Positions 1 to 9,736 of a stretch of 64,000 bases of DNA are shown one piece after another (within the stretch, counting starts at the first letter, position 1; every line of letters begins with the position of its first letter). This stretch comes from Melieria omissa (taxonomy: Eukaryota > Arthropoda > Insecta > Diptera > Ulidiidae). Under the pieces are notes generated by a model that had not been told where the DNA came from, ran no database searches, and worked only from the letters and a program-made list of their open reading frames with translations. Made by a program: the position numbers and the translations under genes. The DNA is taken from positions 124,001 to 188,000 of the forward strand of contig CAXARI010000080.1 of the NCBI GenBank assembly GCA_963971225.1. The letters are read 5' to 3'.

Positions 1-642
1 AAGCATAAGACTCTGGCTAAATTTTAAGGGGTCAATTATTAATATGCACTTATGCATTTGGTGTTGACAAGCATTTTAGTGGTTGCACCCAAGTAGCAAT
101 TTTTTCAAAGTCACCGTTCCAAATCGATTTGCTTTCGAACCTTGGGGTATAGAAGGATGATTGATACCATTATAGAAAGCATGCGAGTCTAGCTAAATAA
201 TAAGGCATAATATTATTAAAATCCGTTAACGGGTCGAGATTTAACAGCCATAATTTCGATCATGCTGCCGGTGGGATATTTTTTTATTTACCAAATTATT
301 GAAAGGTGGTCACTCTGGCTTAATTTTGACGCCATTTTGATTAAAGTGATTGTGCGTACTTAGGTTCCACAAGCATTTGATTGGTTATATAGATCAGAGG
401 TGCATTCTTTCAATCAGTCGTTGTTGTGACAGCAACGAAGCAACACGTGTGGGGGCTGCGCGGATTTTTGTTTTGTTTCCTCAAGAAATTCTATGTATGA
501 AAAAAAATTAGATGCTTTTGTTGTTGTAGTTTTTGTTTTGGCGATTGGTTGGCCTTTCGGCAATGACAAATGGGAACATTATATTTTTTTCACTTATAAT
601 TTGAAGGGTCAAGCGAAATGCACAATGTGCTTTCAACTAATT

Positions 643-679
643 CAATTAATTATTTAATTATTTATTATTATTTAATTTG
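643..679. repeat. Long allele of the AT tract inside the MITE (monomer 1)
   Basis: Within the MITE, most monomers have a 19-bp stretch CAATTAATTAAATAATTTG. Here it is 37 bp through an added ATT/TTA-rich segment of 18 bp. The same long allele is at 4201-4237, 6579-6615 and 40819-40855 (monomers 4, 6 and 35). It accounts exactly for the 1198-bp monomers. Confidence 0.9.
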
Positions 680-1196
680 TTTGCATTTTTTTGGGCAACT
701 TTAAATGTATTGGTTTTTGCTTTTCCATAAGAAGACTTTGGGCACCCCTGATATAGATGTATCATGTGGTCGATATCACTTTTCCACAACGAAATTCTCC
801 TGCATTATTTGAGATAGCGAGAAGATTGACCCCATTTATGAAAGCTCAAAACTCCAGCTAGGTTTTAAGGTTATTATTTTTTCTATAAACCTAGAATCAT
901 CATATTTTACAAGCATTTTATCGATTTTGCAGTAGGCAGCCATTTAATGTCACTCTTGCGCATCGATCTGTTCATGATTGCCTAATAGTAATCAAATTAT
1001 TGATTTAATTTGATAAAGCTGCAATCTCTAGCTACATTTTAAGGGGTTTTTTTTTAACGTAACCCATACCGTTTGGAATCTATAAGCACTTTAGTGGTGA
1101 GTGTGTATTTTGTAATAGGCAGTTTTTCAATGTTATCCTTGCGCATCGATATGCTCATTATTCCTGAAGGATAATGAAAAGTTAGGGACCAATATA

Positions 1197-1372
1197 GAAA
1201 GCATAAGACTCTGGCTAAATTTTAAGGGGTCAATTATTAATATGCACTTATGCATTTGGTGTTGACAAGCATTTTAGTGGTTGCACCCAAGTAGCAATTT
1301 TTTCAAAGTCACCGTTCCAAATCGATTTGCTTTCGAACCTTGGGGTATAGAAGGATGATTGATACCATTATA
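1197..1372. repeat. Sub-repeat A of the monomer (example in monomer 2)
   Basis: A 176-bp sub-repeat running from GAAAGCATAAG to the next GAAAGCAT. It carries the opening box CTCTGGCTAAATTTTAAGG, then ACAAGCATTTTAGTGG, then AAATCGATTTG. These three landmarks recur in the same order in D and E, which is the evidence for common descent. Boundaries are chosen at the GAAAGC motif and are arbitrary within a tandem repeat. Confidence 0.8.
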
Positions 1373-1498
1373 GAAAGCATACGAGTCTAGCTAAATAATA
1401 AGGCATAATATTATTAAAATCCGTTAACGGGTCGAGATTTAACAGCCATAATTTCGATCATGCTGCCGGTGGGATATTTTTTTATTTACCAAATTATT
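1373..1498. repeat. Sub-repeat B, about 50 bp shorter than the others (example in monomer 2)
   Basis: A 126-bp sub-repeat starting GAAAGCATACGAGTCTAGCT. The box and the later TTTCGATCATG landmark are present, but the middle ACAAGCATTTTAGTGG segment seen in A and D is missing, consistent with a deletion of about 50 bp before the monomer was amplified. All monomers share the short form. The retrotransposon at 45111 inserted in the box of this sub-repeat. Confidence 0.75.
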
Positions 1499-1584
1499 GA
1501 AAGGTGGTCACTCTGGCATAATTTTGACGCCATTTTGATTAAAGTGATTGTGCGTACTTAGGTTCCACAAGCATTTGATTGGTT

Positions 1585-1592
1585 ATATAGAT
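1585..1592. repeat. Left target site duplication of the hAT-like MITE (monomer 2)
   Basis: ATATAGAT directly precedes the CAGAGGTGC end. An identical copy follows the other end at 1931-1938. It fits the hAT 8-bp target pattern nTnnnnAn. The pair is present in the monomers read. Confidence 0.8.
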
Positions 1593-1930
1593 CAGAGGTG
1601 CATTCTTTCAATCAGTCGTTGTTGTGACAGCAACGAAGCAACACGTGTGGGGGCTGCGCGGATTTTTGTTTTGTTTCCTCAAGAAATTCTATGTATGAAA
1701 AAAAATTAGATGCTTTTGTTGTTGTAGTTTTTGTTTTGGCGATTGGTTGGCCTTTCGGCAATGACAAATGGGAACATTATATTTTTTTCACTTATAATTT
1801 GAAGGGTCAAGCGAAATGCACAATGTGCTTTCAACTAATTCAATTAATTAAATAATTTGTTTGCATTTTTTTGGGCAACTTTAAATGTATTGGTTTTTGC
1901 TTTTCCATAAGAAGACTTTGGGCACCCCTG
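1593..1930. mobile_element. hAT-like MITE embedded in every satellite monomer (example in monomer 2)
   Basis: The insert begins CAGAGGTGCATTC and ends TTTGGGCACCCCTG, whose complement is CAGGGGTGCCCAAA, so the first ten bases of the two ends match at eight positions. It is flanked on both sides by a perfect 8-bp duplication ATATAGAT (1585-1592 and 1931-1938). An 8-bp duplication with T at position 2 and A at position 7, and ends starting CAG with GGTGC, are typical of hAT transposons. Length is 338 bp (356 in long monomers) with no coding capacity, so it would be a non-autonomous MITE. Removing it with one duplication restores the regular sub-repeat spacing. It sits 394 bases after each monomer start. 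Its direction is undefined. The terminal repeats beyond ten bases are weak, so it is old or belongs to a family with short ends. Confidence 0.8.
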
Positions 1931-1938
1931 ATATAGAT
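1931..1938. repeat. Right target site duplication of the hAT-like MITE (monomer 2)
   Basis: ATATAGAT directly follows the CACCCCTG end and matches the left copy base for base. Satellite sequence resumes with GTATCATGTGG. Confidence 0.8.
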
Positions 1939-2019
1939 GTATCATGTGGTCGATATCACTTTTCCACAACGAAATTCTCCTGCATTATTTGAGATAGCGA
2001 GAAGATTGACCCCATTTAT

Positions 2020-2191
2020 GAAAGCTGAAAACTCCAGCTAGGTTTTAAGGTTATTATTTTTTCTATAAACCTAGAATCATCATATTTTACAAGCATTTTA
2101 TCGATTTTGCAGTAGGCAGCCATTTAATGTCACTCTTGCGCATCGATCTGTTCATGATTGCCTAATAGTAATCAAATTATTGATTTAATTT
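2020..2191. repeat. Sub-repeat D (example in monomer 2)
   Basis: A 172-bp sub-repeat with the box CTCCAGCTAGGTTTTAAGG, then ACAAGCATTTTATCG, TTTGCAGTAGGCAG and CTTGCGCATCGATCTG. It is closest to E in its second half, where both have CTTGCGCATCGAT. Monomers 2, 7 and 12 have GCTGAAAAC near its start where most have GCTCAAAAC. Confidence 0.8.
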
Positions 2192-2376
2192 GATAAAGCT
2201 GCAATCTCTAGCTACATTTTAAGGGGTTTTTTATTAACGTAACCCATACCGTTTGGAATCTATAAGCACTTTAGTGGTGAGTGTGTATTTTGTAATAGGC
2301 AGTTTTTCAATGTTATCCTTGCGCATCGATATGCTCATTATTCCTGAAGGATAATGAAAAGTTAGGGACCAATATA
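2192..2376. repeat. Sub-repeat E (example in monomer 2)
   Basis: A 185-bp sub-repeat with the box CTCTAGCTACATTTTAAGG, then AAGCACTTTAGTGG, TAATAGGCAGTTTTTC and CTTGCGCATCGATATG. It contains a T-run just after the box that differs between monomers: TTTTTTATT in most, a plain run of T in monomers 1, 4 and 6, and one extra T in 20 and 23. Confidence 0.8.
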
Positions 2377-5300
2377 GAAAGCATAAGACTCTGGCTAAAT
2401 TTTAAGGGGTCAATTATTAATATGCACTTATGCATTTGGTGTTGACAAGCATTTTAGTGGTTGCACCCAAGTAGCAATTTTTTCAAAGTCACCGTTCCAA
2501 ATCGATTTGCTTTCGAACCTTGGGGTATAGAAGGATGATTGATACCATTATAGAAAGCATACGAGTCTAGCTAAATAATAAGGCATAATATTATTAAAAT
2601 CCGTTAACGGGTCGAGATTTAACAGCCATAATTTCGATCATGCTGCCGGTGGGATATTTTTTTATTTACAAAATTATTGAAAGGTGGTCACTCTGGCTTA
2701 ATTTTGACGCCATTTTGATTAAAGTGATTGTGCGTACTTAGGTTCCACAAGCATTTGATTGGTTATATAGATCAGAGGTGCATTCTTTCAATCAGTCGTT
2801 GTTGTGACAGCAACGAAGCAACACGTGTGGGGGCTGCGCGGATTTTTGTTTTGTTTCCTCAAGAAATTCTATGTATGAAAAAAAATTAGATGCTTTTGTT
2901 GTTGTAGTTTTTGTTTTGGCGATTGGTTGGCCTTTCGGCAATGACAAATGGGAACATTATATTTTTTTCACTTATAATTTGAAGGGTCAAGCGAAATGCA
3001 CAATGCGCTTTCAACTAATTCAATTAATTAAATAATTTGTTTGCATTTTTTTGGGCAACTTTAAATGTATTGGTTTTTGCTTTTCCATAAGAAGACTTTG
3101 GGCACCCCTGATATAGATGTATCATGTGGTCGATATCACTTTTCCACAACGAAATTCTCCTGCATTATTTGAGATAGCGAGAAGATTGACCCCATTTATG
3201 AAAGCTCAAAACTCCAGCTAGGTTTTAAGGTTATTATTTTTTCTATAAACCTAGAATCATCATATTTTACAAGCATTTTATCGATTTTGCAGTAGGCAGC
3301 CATTTAATGTCACTCTTGCGCATCGATCTGTTCATGATTGCCTAATAGTAATCAAATTATTGATTTAATTTGATAAAGCTGCAATCTCTAGCTACATTTT
3401 AAGGGGTTTTTTATTAACGTAACCCATACCGTTTGGAATCTATAAGCACTTTAGTGGTGAGTGTGTATTTTGTAATAGGCAGTTTTTCAATGTTATCCTT
3501 GCGCATCGATATGCTCATTATTCCTGAAGGATAATGAAAAGTTAGGGACCAATATAGAAAGCATAAGACTCTGGCTAAATTTTAAGGGGTCAATTATTAA
3601 TATGCACTTATGCATTTGGTGTTGACAAGCATTTTAGTGGTTGCACCCAAGTAGCAATTTTTTCAAAGTCACCGTTCCAAATCGATTTGCTTTCGAACCT
3701 TGGGGTATAGAAGGATGATTGATACCATTATAGAAAGCATACGAGTCTAGCTAAATAATAAGGCATAATATTATTAAAATCCGTTAACGGGTCGATATTT
3801 AACAGCCATAATTTCGATCATGCTGCCGGTGGGATATTTTTTTATTTACCAAATTATTGAAAGGTGGTCACTCTGGCTTAATTTTGACGCCATTTTGATT
3901 AAAGTGATTGTGCGTACTTAGGTTCCACAAGCATTTGATTGGTTATATAGATCAGAGGTGCATTCTTTCAATCAGTCGTTGTTGTGACAGCAACGAAGCA
4001 ACACGTGTGGGGGCTGCGCGGATTTTTGTTTTGTTTCCTCAAGAAATTCTATGTATGAAAAAAAATTAGATGCTTTTGTTGTTGTAGTTTTTGTTTTGGC
4101 GATTGGTTGGCCTTTCGGCAATGACAAATGGGAACATTATATTTTTTTCACTTATAATTTTAAGGGTCAAGCGAAATGCACAATGTGCTTTCAACTAATT
4201 CAATTAATTATTTAATTATTTATTATTATTTAATTTGTTTGCATTTTTTTGGGCAACTTTAAATGTATTGGTTTTTGCTTTTCCATAAGAAGACTTTGGG
4301 CACCCCTGATATAGATGTATCATGTGGTCGATATCACTTTTCCACAACGAAATTCTCCTGCATTATTTGAGATAGCGAGAAGATTGACCCCATTTATGAA
4401 AGCTCAAAACTCCAGCTAGGTTTTAAGGTTATTATTTTTTCTATAAACCTAGAATCATCATATTTTACAAGCATTTTATCGATTTTGCAGTAGGCAGCCA
4501 TTTAATGTCACTCTTGCGCATCGATCTGTTCATGATTGCCTAATAGTAATCAAATTATTGATTTAATTTGATAAAGCTGCAATCTCTAGCTACATTTTAA
4601 GGGGTTTTTTTTTAACGTAACCCATACCGTTTGGAATCTATAAGCACTTTAGTGGTGAGTGTGTATTTTGTAATAGGCAGTTTTTCAATGTTATCCTTGC
4701 GCATCGATATGCTCATTATTCCTGAAGGATAATGAAAAGTTAGGGACCAATATAGAAAGCATAAGACTCTGGCTAAATTTTAAGGGGTCAATTATTAATA
4801 TGCACTTATGCATTTGGTGTTGACAAGCATTTTAGTGGTTGCACCCAAGTAGCAATTTTTTCAAAGTCACCGTTCCAAATCGATTTGCTTTCGAACCTTG
4901 GGGTATAGAAGGATGATTGATACCATTATAGAAAGCATACGAGTCTAGCTAAATAATAAGGCATAATATTATTAAAATCCGTTAACGGGTCGAGATTTAA
5001 CAGCCATAATTTCGATCATGCTGCCGGTGGGATATTTTTTTATTTACCAAATTATTGAAAGGTGGTCACTCTGGCATAATTTTGACGCCATTTTGATTAA
5101 AGTGATTGTGCGTACTTAGGTTCCACAAGCATTTGATTGGTTATATAGATCAGAGGTGCATTCTTTCAATCAGTCGTTGTTGTGACAGCAACGAAGCAAC
5201 ACGTGTGGGGGCTGCGCGGATTTTTGATTTGTTTCCTCAAGAAATTCTATGTATGAAAAAAAATTAGATGCTTTTGTTGTTGTAGTTTTTGTTTTGGCGA

Positions 5301-5936
5301 TTGGTTGGCCTTTCGGCAATGACAAATGGGAACATTATATTTTTTTCACTTATAATTTGAAGGGTCAAGCGAAATGCACAATGTGCTTTCAACTAATTCA
5401 ATTAATTAAATAATTTGTTTGCATTTTTTTGGGCAACTTTAAATGTATTGGTTTTTGCTTTTCCATAAGAAGACTTTGGGCACCCCTGATATAGATGTAT
5501 CATGTGGTCGATATCACTTTTCCACAACGAAATTCTCCTGCATTATTTGAGATAGCGAGAAGATTGACCCCATTTATGAAAGCTCAAAACTCCAGCTAGG
5601 TTTTAAGGTTATTATTTTTTCTATAAACCTAGAATCATCATATTTTACAAGCATTTTATCGATTTTGCAGTAGGCAGCCATTTAATGTCACTCTTGCGCA
5701 TCGATCTGTTCATGATTGCCTAATAGTAATCAAATTATTGATTTAATTTGATAAAGCTGCAATCTCTAGCTACATTTTAAGGGGTTTTTTATTAACGTAA
5801 CCCATACCGTTTGGAATCTATAAGCACTTTAGTGGTGAGTGTGTATTTTGTAATAGGCAGTTTTTCAATGTTAGCCTTGCGCATCGATATGCTCATTATT
5901 CCTGAAGGATAATGAAAAGTTAGGGACCAATATAGA

Positions 5937-8900
5937 AAGCATAAGACTCTGGCTAAATTTTAAGGGGTCAATTATTAATATGCACTTATGCATTTGGTGT
6001 TGACAAGCATTTTAGTGGTTGCACCCAAGTAGCAATTTTTTCAAAGTCACCGTTCCAAATCGATTTGCTTTCGAACCTTGGGGTATAGAAGGATGATTGA
6101 TACCATTATAGAAAGCATGCGAGTCTAGCTAAATAATAAGGCATAATATTATTAAAATCCGTTAACGGGTCGAGATTTAACAGCCATAATTTCGATCATG
6201 CTGCCGGTGGGATATTTTTTTATTTACCAAATTATTGAAAGGTGGTCACTCTGGCTTAATTTTGACGCCATTTTGATTAAAGTGATTGTGCGTACTTAGG
6301 TTCCACAAGCATTTGATTGGTTATATAGATCAGAGGTGCATTCTTTCAATCAGTCGTTGTTGTGACAGCAACGAAGCAACACGTGTGGGGGCTGCGCGGA
6401 TTTTTGTTTTGTTTCCTCAAGAAATTCTATGTATGAAAAAAAATTAGATGCTTTTGTTGTTGTAGTTTTTGTTTTGGCGATTGGTTGGCCTTTCGGCAAT
6501 GACAAATGGGAACATTATATTTTTTTCACTTATAATTTGAAGGGTCAAGCGAAATGCACAATGTGCTTTCAACTAATTCAATTAATTATTTAATTATTTA
6601 TTATTATTTAATTTGTTTGCATTTTTTTGGGCAACTTTAAATGTATTGGTTTTTGCTTTTCCATAAGAAGACTTTGGGCACCCCTGATATAGATGTATCA
6701 TGTGGTCGATATCACTTTTCCACAACGAAATTCTCCTGCATTATTTGAGATAGCGAGAAGATTGACCCCATTTATGAAAGCTCAAAACTCCAGCTAGGTT
6801 TTAAGGTTATTATTTTTTCTATAAACCTAGAATCATCATATTTTACAAGCATTTTATCGATTTTGCAGTAGGCAGCCATTTAATGTCACTCTTGCGCATC
6901 GATCTGTTCATGATTGCCTAATAGTAATCAAATTATTGATTTAATTTGATAAAGCTGCAATCTCTAGCTACATTTTAAGGGGTTTTTTTTTAACGTAACC
7001 CATACCGTTTGGAATCTATAAGCACTTTAGTGGTGAGTGTGTATTTTGTAATAGGCAGTTTTTCAATGTTATCCTTGCGCATCGATATGCTCATTATTCC
7101 TGAAGGATAATGAAAAGTTAGGGACCAATATAGAAAGCATAAGACTCTGGCTAAATTTTAAGGGGTCAATTATTAATATGCACTTATGCATTTGGTGTTG
7201 ACAAGCATTTTAGTGGTTGCACCCAAGTAGCAATTTTTTCAAAGTCACCGTTCCAAATCGATTTGCTTTCGAACCTTGGGGTATAGAAGGATGATTGATA
7301 CCATTATAGAAAGCATACGAGTCTAGCTAAATAATAAGGCATAATATTATTAAAATCCGTTAACGGGTCGAGATTTAACAGCCATAATTTCGATCATGCT
7401 GCCGGTGGGATATTTTTTTATTTACCAAATTATTGAAAGGTGGTCACTCTGGCATAATTTTGACGCCATTTTGATTAAAGTGATTGTGCGTACTTAGGTT
7501 CCACAAGCATTTGATTGGTTATATAGATCAGAGGTGCATTCTTTCAATCAGTCGTTGTTGTGACAGCAACGAAGCAACACGTGTGGGGGCTGCGCGGATT
7601 TTTGTTTTGTTTCCTCAAGAAATTCTATGTATGAAAAAAAATTAGATGCTTTTGTTGTTGTAGTTTTTGTTTTGGCGATTGGTTGGCCTTTCGGCAATGA
7701 CAAATGGGAACATTATATTTTTTTCACTTATAATTTGAAGGGTCAAGCGAAATGCACAATGTGCTTTCAACTAATTCAATTAATTAAATAATTTGTTTGC
7801 ATTTTTTTGGGCAACTTTAAATGTATTGGTTTTTGCTTTTCCATAAGAAGACTTTGGGCACCCCTGATATAGATGTATCATGTGGTCGATATCACTTTTC
7901 CACAACGAAATTCTCCTGCATTATTTGAGATAGCGAGAAGATTGACCCCATTTATGAAAGCTGAAAACTCCAGCTAGGTTTTAAGGTTATTATTTTTTCT
8001 ATAAACCTAGAATCATCATATTTTACAAGCATTTTATCGATTTTGCAGTAGGCAGCCATTTAATGTCACTCTTGCGCATCGATCTGTTCATGATTGCCTA
8101 ATAGTAATCAAATTATTGATTTAATTTGATAAAGCTGCAATCTCTAGCTACATTTTAAGGGGTTTTTTATTAACGTAACCCATACCGTTTGGAATCTATA
8201 AGCACTTTAGTGGTGAGTGTGTATTTTGTAATAGGCAGTTTTTCAATGTTATCCTTGCGCATCGATATGCTCATTATTCCTGAAGGATAATGAAAAGTTA
8301 GGGACCAATATAGAAAGCATAAGACTCTGGCTAAATTTTAAGGGGTCAATTATTAATATGCACTTATGCATTTGGTGTTGACAAGCATTTTAGTGGTTGC
8401 ACCCAAGTAGCAATTTTTTCAAAGTCACCGTTCCAAATCGATTTGCTTTCGAACCTTGGGGTATAGAAGGATGATTGATACCATTATAGAAAGCATACGA
8501 GTCTAGCTAAATAATAAGGCATAATATTATTAAAATCCGTTAACGGGTCGAGATTTAACAGCCATAATTTCGATCATGCTGCCGGTGGGATATTTTTTTA
8601 TTTACAAAATTATTGAAAGGTGGTCACTCTGGCTTAATTTTGACGCCATTTTGATTAAAGTGATTGTGCGTACTTAGGTTCCACAAGCATTTGATTGGTT
8701 ATATAGATCAGAGGTGCATTCTTTCAATCAGTCGTTGTTGTGACAGCAACGAAGCAACACGTGTGGGGGCTGCGCGGATTTTTGTTTTGTTTCCTCAAGA
8801 AATTCTATGTATGAAAAAAAATTAGATGCTTTTGTTGTTGTAGTTTTTGTTTTGGCGATTGGTTGGCCTTTCGGCAATGACAAATGGGAACATTATATTT

Positions 8901-9736
8901 TTTTCACTTATAATTTGAAGGGTCAAGCGAAATGCACAATGCGCTTTCAACTAATTCAATTAATTAAATAATTTGTTTGCATTTTTTTGGGCAACTTTAA
9001 ATGTATTGGTTTTTGCTTTTCCATAAGAAGACTTTGGGCACCCCTGATATAGATGTATCATGTGGTCGATATCACTTTTCCACAACGAAATTCTCCTGCA
9101 TTATTTGAGATAGCGAGAAGATTGACCCCATTTATGAAAGCTCAAAACTCCAGCTAGGTTTTAAGGTTATTATTTTTTCTATAAACCTAGAATCATCATA
9201 TTTTACAAGCATTTTATCGATTTTGCAGTAGGCAGCCATTTAATGTCACTCTTGCGCATCGATCTGTTCATGATTGCCTAATAGTAATCAAATTATTGAT
9301 TTAATTTGATAAAGCTGCAATCTCTAGCTACATTTTAAGGGGTTTTTTATTAACGTAACCCATACCGTTTGGAATCTATAAGCACTTTAGTGGTGAGTGT
9401 GTATTTTGTAATAGGCAGTTTTTCAATGTTATCCTTGCGCATCGATATGCTCATTATTCCTGAAGGATAATGAAAAGTTAGGGACCAATATAGAAAGCAT
9501 AAGACTCTGGCTAAATTTTAAGGGGTCAATTATTAATATGCACTTATGCATTTGGTGTTGACAAGCATTTTAGTGGTTGCACCCAAGTAGCAATTTTTTC
9601 AAAGTCACCGTTCCAAATCGATTTGCTTTCGAACCTTGGGGTATAGAAGGATGATTGATACCATTATAGAAAGCATACGAGTCTAGCTAAATAATAAGGC
9701 ATAATATTATTAAAATCCGTTAACGGGTCGATATTT
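5937..9736. repeat. Higher-order block, second copy (monomers 6-8 and start of 9)
   Basis: Second copy of the block that starts at 1, with the same series of rare variants at a constant 5936-bp offset. Such a pattern is expected from unequal crossing-over moving a five-monomer segment. An assembly duplication is an alternative explanation. Confidence 0.8.

Larger units (their letters stand above)
1499..2019. repeat. Sub-repeat C, split by a hAT-like MITE (example in monomer 2)
   Basis: This sub-repeat starts GAAAGGTGGTCACTCTGG and includes CCACAAGCATTTGATTGG, which matches the middle landmark of A and D. It is interrupted after ATATAGAT by a 338-bp insert (1593-1930) and resumes after a second ATATAGAT. 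Without the insert and one duplication it is 175 bp from box to box, the same as its neighbours. Confidence 0.75.
1199..2378. repeat. Representative 1180-bp satellite monomer (monomer 2)
   Basis: This is one typical monomer, given so its internal layout can be applied to all others by adding the monomer start. Five sub-repeats, called A to E here, each open with a related box: CTCTGGCTAAATTTTAAGG (A), GTCTAGCTAAATAATAAGG (B), CTCTGGCATAATTTTGACG (C, usually CTCTGGCTTAATTT), CTCCAGCTAGGTTTTAAGG (D) and CTCTAGCTACATTTTAAGG (E). The boxes lie at 1209, 1385, 1511, 2032 and 2206. Box-to-box spacing is 176, 126, 521, 174 and 183 bp; removing the embedded MITE and one target duplication makes the C-to-D step 175 bp. 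ATCGAT recurs 110-119 bp after the box in A, D and E. The monomer is therefore a higher-order unit of an older satellite with a period near 175 bp. Confidence 0.9.
1..3800. repeat. Higher-order block, first copy (monomers 1-3 and start of 4)
   Basis: This block recurs at 5937-9736, exactly 5936 bp downstream. Shared diagnostic variants in the same order are: GCATGCGAG plus the long AT tract and the plain T-run (monomers 1 and 6), GGCATAATT plus GCTGAAAAC (2 and 7), CAGCCATAATT with TTTACAAAATT plus AATGCGCTTT (3 and 8), and GTCGATATTT (4 and 9). The match ends between 3796 and 4161, where monomer 4 has a T in TAATTTTAAGGG and the long AT tract but monomer 9 does not. Confidence 0.8.

Noticed and set aside
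419..445. GTTGTTGTGACAGCAAC as a functional hairpin in the MITE
   Set aside because: The possible stem is only four or five pairs with a mismatch, no better than expected in this sequence.
5937..9736. Duplicated blocks taken as pure assembly error
   Set aside because: Not excluded, but each copy has private substitutions and different flanking monomers, which favours real duplication; read depth is needed to decide.
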